The notes under the pieces: generated by a model | Database searches by the model: none | What the model was told of the DNA's origin: nothing | The model's input: the letters and a program-made list of their open reading frames with translations, nothing else | Part shown: piece by piece, positions 1-6,754 of the stretch | How the letters are laid out: each line of letters starts with the position of its first letter | Position numbering within the stretch: position 1 is the first letter of the stretch | Source of the DNA: Acidobacteriota bacterium | GTDB taxonomy: Bacteria > Acidobacteriota > Terriglobia > UBA7540 | Reading direction: 5' to 3' | NCBI GenBank assembly: GCA_021828225.1 | Contig: JAKASH010000094.1 | Location: forward strand, 1 to 8,578 | DNA length: 8,578 nt | Position numbers and translations under genes: made by a program

Positions 1-145
1 CTTTATCGTCTTTTTCATCCTGCTGCGAGCCGCTTTGCCGCGGCCCCGGTTTGACCAGTTGATGTCTTGGGGATGGAAAATCATGCTGCCGCTTGCGCTG
101 GCAAACTTGCTGGTGACGGGCGCCATTGTGCTTGCCTTCAAATGA
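1..145 (+). CDS. nuoH: NADH-quinone oxidoreductase subunit H, C-terminal end (partial)
   Basis: Only the last 47 codons are in the window; the gene begins upstream, and the first full codon is at base 2. The visible protein contains the signature tail of NuoH: an Arg/Pro-rich turn, then [10 protein letters not shown], then a final hydrophobic helix ending [12 protein letters not shown] before TGA at 143-145. E. coli NuoH ends almost identically (a YDQVMSFGWK motif, then LINLLVTAAV). NuoH is the membrane subunit that helps form the quinone-binding cavity and joins the peripheral arm to the proton-pumping arm of complex I. It sits directly upstream of nuoI, as in the standard nuo order. The identity is secure although only the C-terminus is visible. 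Confidence 0.93.
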   Translation, partial: FIVFFILLRAALPRPRFDQLMSWGWKIMLPLALANLLVTGAIVLAFK

Positions 146-182
146 GACGGCAGGCCCTGGCTTGCTAGGTTGGAGTTTTTGA

Positions 183-698
183 ATGCTGAGTGTACTTAGA
201 TCGCTTTGGAATGTTTTCCTGCACATGTTCCAGCCACGTGTGACTGTCCAGTACCCTGAGCAGAAGCCTTACCTTCCCCCTCGTCATAAAGGGCGCATTA
301 TCCTCAGTCGCGACCCGGACGGAGGAGAGCGGTGCGTGGCCTGTTATCTTTGCGCGGTAGCATGCCCGGTGGACTGCATTTCCTTGCAGGCAACCGAGGA
401 CGAGAGCGGACGCCGTTATCCAAAGTTTTTCCGGATCAATTTTTCACGATGCATCTTCTGCGGTTATTGCGAGGAAGCGTGCCCAACCTATGCCATCCAG
501 CTCACGCCGGATTTCGAGATGGGTGAATACAACCGGCAGAATATGGTTTATGAGAAAGAGCATTTGCTGATCAGCGGCGAAGGTAAGTATCACGGTTATA
601 ATTTCTGGCGGGTTGCGGGTGTCAAAATCGGCGGGAAAGACAAAGGAGAGTCCGAGAACGAAGCTCCTCCTGTGGATATCCGCAGCCTGATGCCCTGA
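183..698 (+). CDS. nuoI: NADH-quinone oxidoreductase subunit I (2x[4Fe-4S] ferredoxin-like)
   Basis: This is the peripheral subunit carrying clusters N6a and N6b, which relay electrons to cluster N2 and then quinone in complex I. The 171-residue protein (E. coli about 180) has an N-terminal amphipathic region (1-20) that would lie against the membrane. Two ferredoxin motifs follow: C51-x2-C54-x2-C57-x3-C61-P and C90-x2-C93-x2-C96-x3-C100-P. The segments [13 protein letters not shown] and [10 protein letters not shown] match the E. coli protein nearly residue for residue, as does the tail (GKDKGE, then a final SLMP). The ATG at 183 is supported by GGAG at 172-175, 7 nt upstream. It follows nuoH by 37 nt and precedes nuoJ by 10 nt. 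No key residue is missing. Confidence 0.97.
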   Translation: MLSVLRSLWNVFLHMFQPRVTVQYPEQKPYLPPRHKGRIILSRDPDGGERCVACYLCAVACPVDCISLQATEDESGRRYPKFFRINFSRCIFCGYCEEACPTYAIQLTPDFEMGEYNRQNMVYEKEHLLISGEGKYHGYNFWRVAGVKIGGKDKGESENEAPPVDIRSLMP

Positions 699-708
699 GT
701 TCAAAGTT

Positions 709-1302
709 ATGGAAGTTGTTTTCTACATTGCGGCTATTGTTGCTATCATCTCGACGGTTTTGGCGATTACTCGCCTGAACGCCGTGCATGCGCTGCTCTA
801 TCTGATCGTTTCATTGTTATCAGTTGCAGTGGTCTTCTATGTCATCGGCGCCCCGTTCGTTGCGGCGCTGGAAGTCATTATTTATGCCGGCGCGATCATG
901 GTGCTGTTTGTTTTCGTGGTCATGATGCTCAATCTTGGGAAAGCGGCCACGGAAATGGAGAAGAAATGGCAGCGGGGGGGCATGTGGGTTGGACCTTCCA
1001 TTCTGGCAGCAATTCTGATTGCGGAAGTGGCTTATCTGGTGACGAGCCCGGCCACTGCGGCCTATGGCTCCACGGTGATTGAACCCAAGCAGGTCGGAAT
1101 CGTCCTGTTCGGACCCTATCTGATTGGAGTGGAACTGGCGTCGATGCTTCTGCTTGGAGCCTTGGTGGGCGCTTACCACCTGGGCCGGCATATACCGGAG
1201 AAAACGGAGAATCGAAATGGCATCAGTACCCATGCATCAGGGACTGCTCCTGGCGGGGATCTTGTTCGCGCTGGGGCTGACAGGTCTTCTGGTCCGGCGT
1301 AA
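709..1302 (+). CDS. nuoJ: NADH-quinone oxidoreductase subunit J
   Basis: NuoJ is a small integral membrane subunit of complex I beside NuoH and NuoK. The 197-residue product has five predicted membrane helices, roughly residues 2-20, 27-47, 52-76, 92-112 and 137-157. The TM3 segment [20 protein letters not shown] holds E55 and Y59, matching E. coli E55 and Y59 in the helix with the conserved pi-bulge. [17 protein letters not shown] matches E. coli TM5. E. coli NuoJ has 184 residues. Here the last 28 or so residues (170-197) are read from DNA that also encodes the start of NuoK in another frame, so this tail is low-complexity and unlike NuoJ. The ATG at 709 lies 10 nt after the nuoI stop with only a weak ribosome binding site, suggesting translational coupling. 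Confidence 0.95.
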   Translation: MEVVFYIAAIVAIISTVLAITRLNAVHALLYLIVSLLSVAVVFYVIGAPFVAALEVIIYAGAIMVLFVFVVMMLNLGKAATEMEKKWQRGGMWVGPSILAAILIAEVAYLVTSPATAAYGSTVIEPKQVGIVLFGPYLIGVELASMLLLGALVGAYHLGRHIPEKTENRNGISTHASGTAPGGDLVRAGADRSSGPA

Positions 1303-1525
1303 CGTGATCTTCGTCCTGATGTCACTGGAGATCATGCTGAACGCGGCAGGCCTGGCCTTTGTCGTAGCCGGCTCCAGATGGGGCCAGGCGGACGGGCAGA
1401 TTGTATTTCTTTTTATTCTTTCGATGGCAGCCGCTGAGGTTTCGGTCGGACTTGCTCTGATCCTTCAGCTCTATCGTCGATTTAAAACGCTGGATGCTGA
1501 TGCTGTAAGTGAGATGAGAGGATAA
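1217..1525 (+). CDS. nuoK: NADH-quinone oxidoreductase subunit K
   Basis: NuoK is a three-helix membrane subunit related to MrpC that carries part of the proton path between the quinone site and the antiporter-like subunits. At 102 residues it is close to E. coli NuoK (100). The essential glutamates are present: E38 in [12 protein letters not shown] and E74 in [11 protein letters not shown], matching E. coli E36 and E72. The C-terminus ends VSEMRG exactly as in E. coli. The reading frame is open further upstream (an ATG at 1124), but residues before 1217 do not resemble NuoK and lie within nuoJ. ATG 1217 has GGAGA at 1206-1210, 6 nt upstream, and gives the right length; ATG 1232 is a less likely alternative. 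The start lies 86 nt inside nuoJ, and the stop is 1 nt before nuoL. Confidence 0.95.
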   Translation: MASVPMHQGLLLAGILFALGLTGLLVRRNVIFVLMSLEIMLNAAGLAFVVAGSRWGQADGQIVFLFILSMAAAEVSVGLALILQLYRRFKTLDADAVSEMRG

Positions 1526-1526
1526 C

Positions 1527-3419
1527 GTGTTCCACCTGTTGTGGTTGATTCCCGCGTTTCCGATTGCGAGCTTCCTGGTGCTGGCGACCTTCGGAAAGCG
1601 CTTGCCCAGGAAGCTGGTTCCTGTCTTGGGTGTCGGCTCGATTGCGTCGTCTGCTGTGGTCGCGATCCTGATAGCCATCAGCTTCCTCACTTCTCCCCCG
1701 CCGGGCAATCACTTTACCCAGGTTCTTTGGACATGGATGGATGTGGGAGGATTCCGGCCTCAGATTGCCTTTTACCTGGATGCCCTTTCCCTTCTCATGG
1801 TTCTGGTGGTGACCTTCGTCGGCTCGCTGATTCACCTCTATTCGGCCGAGTTCATGCTGGAAGACGAAGGGTATAGCCGCTTTTTTGCATACATGAATCT
1901 GTTTGTCGCCTCGATGTGCACCCTACTGCTCGGGGCAAACCTCCTGCTTCTGTTCCTTGGATGGGAAGGCGTCGGACTGTGCAGTTATCTGCTGATTGGT
2001 TTCTGGTACAGAGACCCGGTGAACGGGCTTGCGGCGCGAAAGGCTTTTATTGTGACCCGCGTCGGCGACACCGCGATGATTCTTGGGCTCTTCCTGCTCT
2101 TTGACAAGTTGGGAACACTGCAGATTCAGGAACTCATGCACCGCGCTGCACTGCAATGGCCGGTGGGTTCAACGCTGCCTGTACTGGCTGCGGCGTTGCT
2201 CTTGGGCGGCGCAGTTGGAAAATCAGCCCAGCTTCCTCTGCAAACCTGGTTGCCGGACGCGATGGCCGGTCCCACTCCCACCAGCGCTTTGATCCACGCC
2301 GCCACCATGGTGACAGCGGGCGTATATCTGATTGCGCGAACCCACGTGCTGTTCTCTCTGGCCCCTTCCGTGCAACTCGCTGTTGCCATCGTGGGGGCAG
2401 CAACGCTGACCCTGGCGGGTTTCAGCGCGATTACGCAATCGGACATCAAGCGTGTCCTGGCTTATTCCACGATCAGCCAGATTGGGTATATGTTCCTTGC
2501 GCTCGGCGTGGGAGCATGGTCTGCGGCAATCTTTCATTTTATGACCCACGCGTTTTTCAAGGCTCTGCTGTTCCTTGGGGCCGGGGTCATTATTGAATCC
2601 CTTCATCACGAGCACAATATTTTCAAAATGGGGGGGCTCCGCAAGGAATTGCCCGTGGCGTTCTGGACATTCCTGGCCGCAGGTTGTTCGCTGGCGGGAC
2701 TGCCTCTGATTACGGCGGGTTTTTACAGTAAAGGGCTGATCATCTGGGATACGTGGTCTTCGACCCGAGGCGGCGACATCCTGTGGCTTGCTGCTGTCTT
2801 CGGGGTGTTGCTGACCTCTCTCTACACTTTTCGTTTGATCTTCATCGTTTTCTTCGGCGAGGCAAAGACGAAGGTCCATAAACGTCCCGGGTGGGCCATG
2901 TTGCTGCCCTGCGTGACTCTCGCAATCCTGTCGGTGGTCGGGGGATTTGTTGACACGCCGGCGTTCCTGGGCAATCTCCGCTCCTTCACCGATTTCATGC
3001 ATATGGCTCTGCCAGCCGTCCATGAAGGTGCGACGCGAGGGATGTCGGAGCTCGGGTCGGAAAGCCTTGTAACGCTGGCTTTCCTGATCGGCATTTATCT
3101 CGCCTACTTTTTCTTTATCCAGCACCGCGAGTACGCAGAGGCAATCACAGCACCTGCGATCTCGAAGGCACTCCATCGGTTCTGGTACTCCGATTGGGGG
3201 ATGGACTGGCTCTACGAAAGAGTCTTCGTCCGTCCTGTGATCTGGATCGCGCAGTTCGACAAGCGGGATTTTGTGGATGATATTTACACAGGTATAGGGC
3301 TTGTGACCGAGCTCTTTTATTACGGCGTACGGAAAACGGAAACAGGCCGCATGCGATGGTACGCGGCAGGGATTGCGGCTGGTTCCATCATCTTTGTTGC
3401 GATAGTGTTGTTCCTATGA
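1527..3419 (+). CDS. nuoL: NADH-quinone oxidoreductase subunit L (antiporter-like)
   Basis: NuoL is the distal proton-pumping subunit of complex I, a member of the Mrp antiporter-like family. The protein has 630 residues (E. coli 613), with about 16 membrane helices and the long C-terminal lateral helix and final TM (about 555-630) typical of NuoL. Key residues are present: E147 in LGWEGVGLCSYLL (E. coli E144), D181 in VTRVGD, K232 in GGAVGKSAQLPLQTW (E. coli K229), H337, H341 and K345 in the IFHFMTHAFFKALLFL segment, and K402 in AGFYSK (E. coli K399). The residue after K402 is Gly, where E. coli has D400. The start is GTG at 1527, with AGAGG at 1517-1521 in good position. The stop overlaps the nuoM start in ATGA (3416-3419). 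Confidence 0.96.
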   Translation: MFHLLWLIPAFPIASFLVLATFGKRLPRKLVPVLGVGSIASSAVVAILIAISFLTSPPPGNHFTQVLWTWMDVGGFRPQIAFYLDALSLLMVLVVTFVGSLIHLYSAEFMLEDEGYSRFFAYMNLFVASMCTLLLGANLLLLFLGWEGVGLCSYLLIGFWYRDPVNGLAARKAFIVTRVGDTAMILGLFLLFDKLGTLQIQELMHRAALQWPVGSTLPVLAAALLLGGAVGKSAQLPLQTWLPDAMAGPTPTSALIHAATMVTAGVYLIARTHVLFSLAPSVQLAVAIVGAATLTLAGFSAITQSDIKRVLAYSTISQIGYMFLALGVGAWSAAIFHFMTHAFFKALLFLGAGVIIESLHHEHNIFKMGGLRKELPVAFWTFLAAGCSLAGLPLITAGFYSKGLIIWDTWSSTRGGDILWLAAVFGVLLTSLYTFRLIFIVFFGEAKTKVHKRPGWAMLLPCVTLAILSVVGGFVDTPAFLGNLRSFTDFMHMALPAVHEGATRGMSELGSESLVTLAFLIGIYLAYFFFIQHREYAEAITAPAISKALHRFWYSDWGMDWLYERVFVRPVIWIAQFDKRDFVDDIYTGIGLVTELFYYGVRKTETGRMRWYAAGIAAGSIIFVAIVLFL

Positions 3420-4975
3420 TTCTAGTCTGGCTCATCGTCATTTTGCTTGTTGCTGGCATTCTCGCCGGGCTTACGGGCCGGGTCAATACACTCTGGCCGC
3501 GCATTATTTCTCTGGTCGCGGTCGGCGCTGACTTTGTTATTGCGCTGGTCTTGTGGGCTCAGAATTCCAGCCATGTCAAACTCTTTCCTGAAAGCGAGTG
3601 GTTCAAGCAGGTCAACTGGGCATGGGTTCCGCAGTACGGGATCCATTTCCACCTTGCCATGGATGGATTGAGCCTTCTTCTGATTCTGCTCACCTTCCTG
3701 CTGGGCATCATGTCGGTGCTCGTCTCCTGGAAGGAGATTCAGGAGGGCGTAGGCTTCTTCCACTTCAACTTGCTTTGGATTCTGGCCGGCATCTTGGGCG
3801 TCTTCCTTGCGGTAGATCTTTTCCTCTTCTACTTTGCGTGGGAATTGATGCTGGTACCCATGTACTTTCTGATCGCAATCTGGGGGCACGAACGCCGCAT
3901 TTACGCGGCAGTTAAGTTTTTCATCTTCACGCAGCTCAGCGGTCTGCTGATGCTGATCTCCATCCTGACGCTTTACTTCATCCACCACAGTGAGACCGGC
4001 GTTTATACGTTCGAGTATAAAGACCTGCTCGGCACAACTCTGACGCCCCACATGGCGATGCTTCTTATGCTGGGGTTCTTTGTAGCCTTTGCCGTCAAGC
4101 TGCCGATGTTTCCCTTCCACACCTGGCTGCCGGATGCCCATACCGAGGCGCCCACGGCGGGCAGCGTCATCCTGGCGGGCCTGCTGCTCAAAACCGGTGC
4201 TTACGGGATGTTGCGCTTTGTGGTTCCGTTGTTCCCCGGTGCCGCGCATCAATTTGCCCCGATTGCCATGATCCTGGGGGTCATTGGAATCGTTTACGGT
4301 TCGATTCTTGCCTTTGCGCAGACCGATTTAAAGCGGCTGGTGGCATACACGAGTGTGAGCCACTTGGGATTTGCGCTGATTGGAATTTTTGCCTGGAATG
4401 CGATTGCGTTGCAGGGAGTGCTGATCGTCATGATCGCCCACGGAATCAGCACAGGCGCCCTCTTCATGCTGGTCGGTGGCTTGCAGGAGCGTACCCATAC
4501 GCGTGAAATCGAGCGTCTGCGAGGTCTATGGGCGACGGTTCCCGTAATGAGCGGGACCGTAATGTTCTTTGCCCTCGCTTCCATAGGCTTGCCTGGCTTG
4601 GGAGATTTTATAGGCGAGTTCCTGACTTTGCTTGGGACTTACCGGATCAGCATCGGTGTGACGGTGGTTGCCGCTATCGGGATCCTGATTTCAACTCTTT
4701 ATGCATTAAAAGTTATCCAGCGCGCATTCCACGGTCCCAACGTCCACGAGTGGTCGTTGCCTGATCTTGGAAAGCGCGAGCTGATCATGATGATTCCGAT
4801 GATGCTGATCCTGCTCTGGATCGGCCTTTATCCGCAGCCTCTGTTCAGAACTTTCGAACCGGCGATGCGCAAGCTCCAGGAATATGCCGCTCCCAAACCA
4901 GTTGTTACGATGATTCCACGTGTTCATCAATTGTCTTATTATAGGAACCGGCTTCCAGGAACCAATCGGAGATAA
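3416..4975 (+). CDS. nuoM: NADH-quinone oxidoreductase subunit M (antiporter-like)
   Basis: NuoM is the middle antiporter-like proton-pumping subunit of complex I. From ATG 3416 the protein has 519 residues (E. coli 509) and about 14 membrane helices. Key residues, numbered from this start, are E143 in YFAWELMLVPMYFL (E. coli E144), K228 in FVAFAVKLPMFPFHTWLPDAH (E. coli K234), K259 in GLLLKTGAYG (E. coli K265) and E401 in DFIGEFLTLLG (E. coli E407). The frame stays open to 3356 upstream, but those 20 codons lie in nuoL. Starting at 3416 gives the family N-terminus and a 4-nt ATGA overlap with nuoL, indicating translational coupling. The C-terminus runs about ten residues past the E. coli end with a basic tail. 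It stops 3 nt before nuoN. Confidence 0.96.
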   Translation: MILVWLIVILLVAGILAGLTGRVNTLWPRIISLVAVGADFVIALVLWAQNSSHVKLFPESEWFKQVNWAWVPQYGIHFHLAMDGLSLLLILLTFLLGIMSVLVSWKEIQEGVGFFHFNLLWILAGILGVFLAVDLFLFYFAWELMLVPMYFLIAIWGHERRIYAAVKFFIFTQLSGLLMLISILTLYFIHHSETGVYTFEYKDLLGTTLTPHMAMLLMLGFFVAFAVKLPMFPFHTWLPDAHTEAPTAGSVILAGLLLKTGAYGMLRFVVPLFPGAAHQFAPIAMILGVIGIVYGSILAFAQTDLKRLVAYTSVSHLGFALIGIFAWNAIALQGVLIVMIAHGISTGALFMLVGGLQERTHTREIERLRGLWATVPVMSGTVMFFALASIGLPGLGDFIGEFLTLLGTYRISIGVTVVAAIGILISTLYALKVIQRAFHGPNVHEWSLPDLGKRELIMMIPMMLILLWIGLYPQPLFRTFEPAMRKLQEYAAPKPVVTMIPRVHQLSYYRNRLPGTNRR

Positions 4976-4978
4976 ACT

Positions 4979-6433
4979 TTGAACGGTACTGATCTTATCG
5001 CGATACTTCCCCTCCTGATCCTGACCGTGACTGCGGTTGTGGTGATGGTGGCGGTGTGTATTCGACGCAGCCACGTGCTGGCTGTGTGGCTGACGCTGGC
5101 CGGCTTGGCCGCAGCCTTCGCCTCTCTCTGGTCTGCAGCTTCGCTCACGCCGATCCAGGTTACTCCCCTGCTGGTGATCGATGGCTATGCGCTTTTCTAT
5201 ATGGGCCTTATCATCGCGGCCACTTTTGTGACCGTGATCCTTGCCTACGGCTACCTGGAAAAACAGACAGGATATCGCGAGGAGCTTTATGTCCTTATCC
5301 TCGTGGCTGCCCTTGGTTCTTCGGTGCTTGTGGCCAGCAATCATTTTGTTTCATTTTTCCTGGGCCTGGAAATCCTGAGCGTTGCGCTCTACGCGATGAG
5401 CGCGTACCTGTGTCATCGCAAGCTTCCTCTTGAGGCTGGAATTAAATACCTGGTGCTAGCCGCTGCCTCAGCCGCCTTCCTTCTGTTCGGGATGGCTCTG
5501 GTTTACGCTCAACTCGGAACGATGCAGTTCGGCCAGATCGCGTCCATGCTGGTTGGCGGGGTCTCGTACGATAAAACGCTACTTCTCCCAGGCTTCGCGC
5601 TGATTATCACGGGAATTGGATTCAAACTTGCCGTTGTGCCCTTCCACATGTGGACTCCGGACGTTTACGAGGGAGCCCCCGCGCCGGTGACCGCCTTCGT
5701 GGCAACCGTATCCAAAGGCGCCATGGTTGCTTTGTTGCTGAGATACTTTTACGAGACGGGCGCCTATCATATCCACCAGGTTTTCGTCGTTTTTAGCATC
5801 ATTGCGATCGCGTCCATGATTGTTGGAAATCTTCTCGCCCTGCTGCAGAACAACGTCAAGCGGATCCTCGCTTATTCCTCCATTGCTCACCTGGGGTACA
5901 TACTCGTGGCCTTTCTGGCGGGCGGAAACCTCGCTGCTGAAGCCGTCACTTTTTATCTGGTCGCCTATTTTGTTACGACCCTGGGTGCATTTGGTGTGGT
6001 GACGGTTCTTTCCAACGGTGAGAGGGACGCCGATTCTCTGGATGACTATCAGAGTCTGTTCTGGCGCCGTCCCGTTCTCTCCGGAATCTTTACCCTGATG
6101 CTGCTTTCGCTGGCGGGAATCCCGCTGACAGCGGGCTTTGTCGGAAAGTTCTTCCTGGTTGCGGCTGGAGCTTCCTCAGCCCTGTGGACCCTGATCTTCA
6201 TCCTGGTCATATCAAGTGTTATCGGTCTCTTTTACTATCTCCGCATCCTCGTGGCCATGTACAAGTATCCGGCTGAAGCAGGTGAGGTTGTTCCAGCCGC
6301 CCTCCCATCTCTCTCTCGCACCGGAAGCTATGTTCTTGCGGCGCTGACAGTCCTGCTGGTGTGGATCGGTGTCTATCCATCCCCATTCCTGGAAGTTATT
6401 CAACGAGCGGTTTCAACCCTCCGGCTTTTCTGA
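4979..6433 (+). CDS. nuoN: NADH-quinone oxidoreductase subunit N (antiporter-like)
   Basis: NuoN is the antiporter-like pumping subunit next to NuoK and the last gene of the operon. The protein has 484 residues (E. coli 485) and about 14 membrane helices. Key residues are E131 in FLGLEILSVALYAM (E. coli E133), K156 in EAGIKY (E. coli K158), K216 in GIGFKLAVVPFHMWTPDVY (E. coli K217), K246 in ATVSKGA (E. coli K247) and K390 in AGFVGKFFLVA (E. coli K395). The start is TTG at 4979. It is supported by GGAG at 4968-4971, 7 nt upstream, and by an N-terminus (LIAILPLLI) that lines up with E. coli LIALLPLLI. It begins 3 nt after the nuoM stop. No obvious terminator follows. Confidence 0.96.
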   Translation: MNGTDLIAILPLLILTVTAVVVMVAVCIRRSHVLAVWLTLAGLAAAFASLWSAASLTPIQVTPLLVIDGYALFYMGLIIAATFVTVILAYGYLEKQTGYREELYVLILVAALGSSVLVASNHFVSFFLGLEILSVALYAMSAYLCHRKLPLEAGIKYLVLAAASAAFLLFGMALVYAQLGTMQFGQIASMLVGGVSYDKTLLLPGFALIITGIGFKLAVVPFHMWTPDVYEGAPAPVTAFVATVSKGAMVALLLRYFYETGAYHIHQVFVVFSIIAIASMIVGNLLALLQNNVKRILAYSSIAHLGYILVAFLAGGNLAAEAVTFYLVAYFVTTLGAFGVVTVLSNGERDADSLDDYQSLFWRRPVLSGIFTLMLLSLAGIPLTAGFVGKFFLVAAGASSALWTLIFILVISSVIGLFYYLRILVAMYKYPAEAGEVVPAALPSLSRTGSYVLAALTVLLVWIGVYPSPFLEVIQRAVSTLRLF

Positions 6434-6548
6434 TTTCGCAATTGGGCTTGTAATTTTTACCCACTGTCCGCGAAAGGAACAAGGGTCGGCCGAAGCGCAA
6501 GATCTAAAGCGAGGAACACCACAATAACATCCCATTTATCAACGACTT

Positions 6549-6566
6549 ACAATTTCCTAAAATTGT
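6549..6566. repeat. Short AT inverted repeat (hairpin)
   Basis: ACAATTT and AAATTGT are perfect 7-bp inverted arms around the 4-nt loop CCTA. The stem is AT-rich, with no GC clamp and no following T-run, so it is a weak terminator candidate at best. It could be a protein-binding palindrome or chance. Confidence 0.4.
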
Positions 6567-6577
6567 TCCTGTGGAAA

Positions 6578-6595
6578 TCCCATTCGTCCCATTCG
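6578..6595. repeat. Perfect tandem duplication of a 9-mer
   Basis: TCCCATTCG occurs twice in direct tandem (6578-6586 and 6587-6595) with no mismatch. On the other strand it reads CGAATGGGA repeated. It lies in the gene-free junction, and its function is unknown. Confidence 0.75.
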
Positions 6596-6718
6596 GGCCC
6601 CTGCCGCACAATACGTAGCCTACTATTGAAGCCTATCTTCCGGGCGCAGGAAAGAGCGGTTTCCTCCCGATCCCCGGCCAGCGAAGGGCGGCAGCCCACG
6701 GCGATGGGTGATTATGCC

Positions 6719-6754
6719 ATTGACGATTGAGTGATTTCCGATTGGCTAATTGCC
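6719..6754. repeat. Degenerate 15-nt tandem repeat rich in ATTG
   Basis: ATTG or ATTT words start at 6719, 6726, 6734, 6741 and 6749, alternating 7 and 8 nt apart. This gives two 15-nt units (6719-6733 and 6734-6748) that share 10 of 15 positions by eye, plus a partial third. The apparent GTG start of the RHS frame (6731) lies inside this repeat, which makes that start doubtful. There are too few units for a CRISPR array, and there are no spacers. Confidence 0.5.

Noticed and set aside
375..377. Extra cysteine (C65) in NuoI beyond the eight cluster ligands
   Set aside because: E. coli NuoI has a cysteine at the same place (CPVGC), so it is a family trait and not unusual.
2223..3176. A 317-codon open frame on the minus strand inside nuoL
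   Set aside because: It is antisense to strongly conserved NuoL, rich in charged low-complexity residues, and has no recognisable domain. It is a shadow of coding bias. The same applies to the 276-codon minus frame at 3422-4252 inside nuoM and the minus frame at 7235-7828 inside the RHS core.
3356..3415. An upstream in-frame start for nuoM at 3356
   Set aside because: The extra 20 residues lie inside the NuoL C-terminus and are unlike NuoM. The ATGA overlap start at 3416 gives the family N-terminus.
6434..6475. Inverted pair TTTCGC / GCGAAA after nuoN as an operon terminator
   Set aside because: The arms are only 6 bp, the loop is 30 nt, and no T-run follows the second arm.
6719..6754. Possible CRISPR-like repeat array
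   Set aside because: The units are 15 nt, degenerate, directly adjacent without spacers, and only two and a half copies are present.
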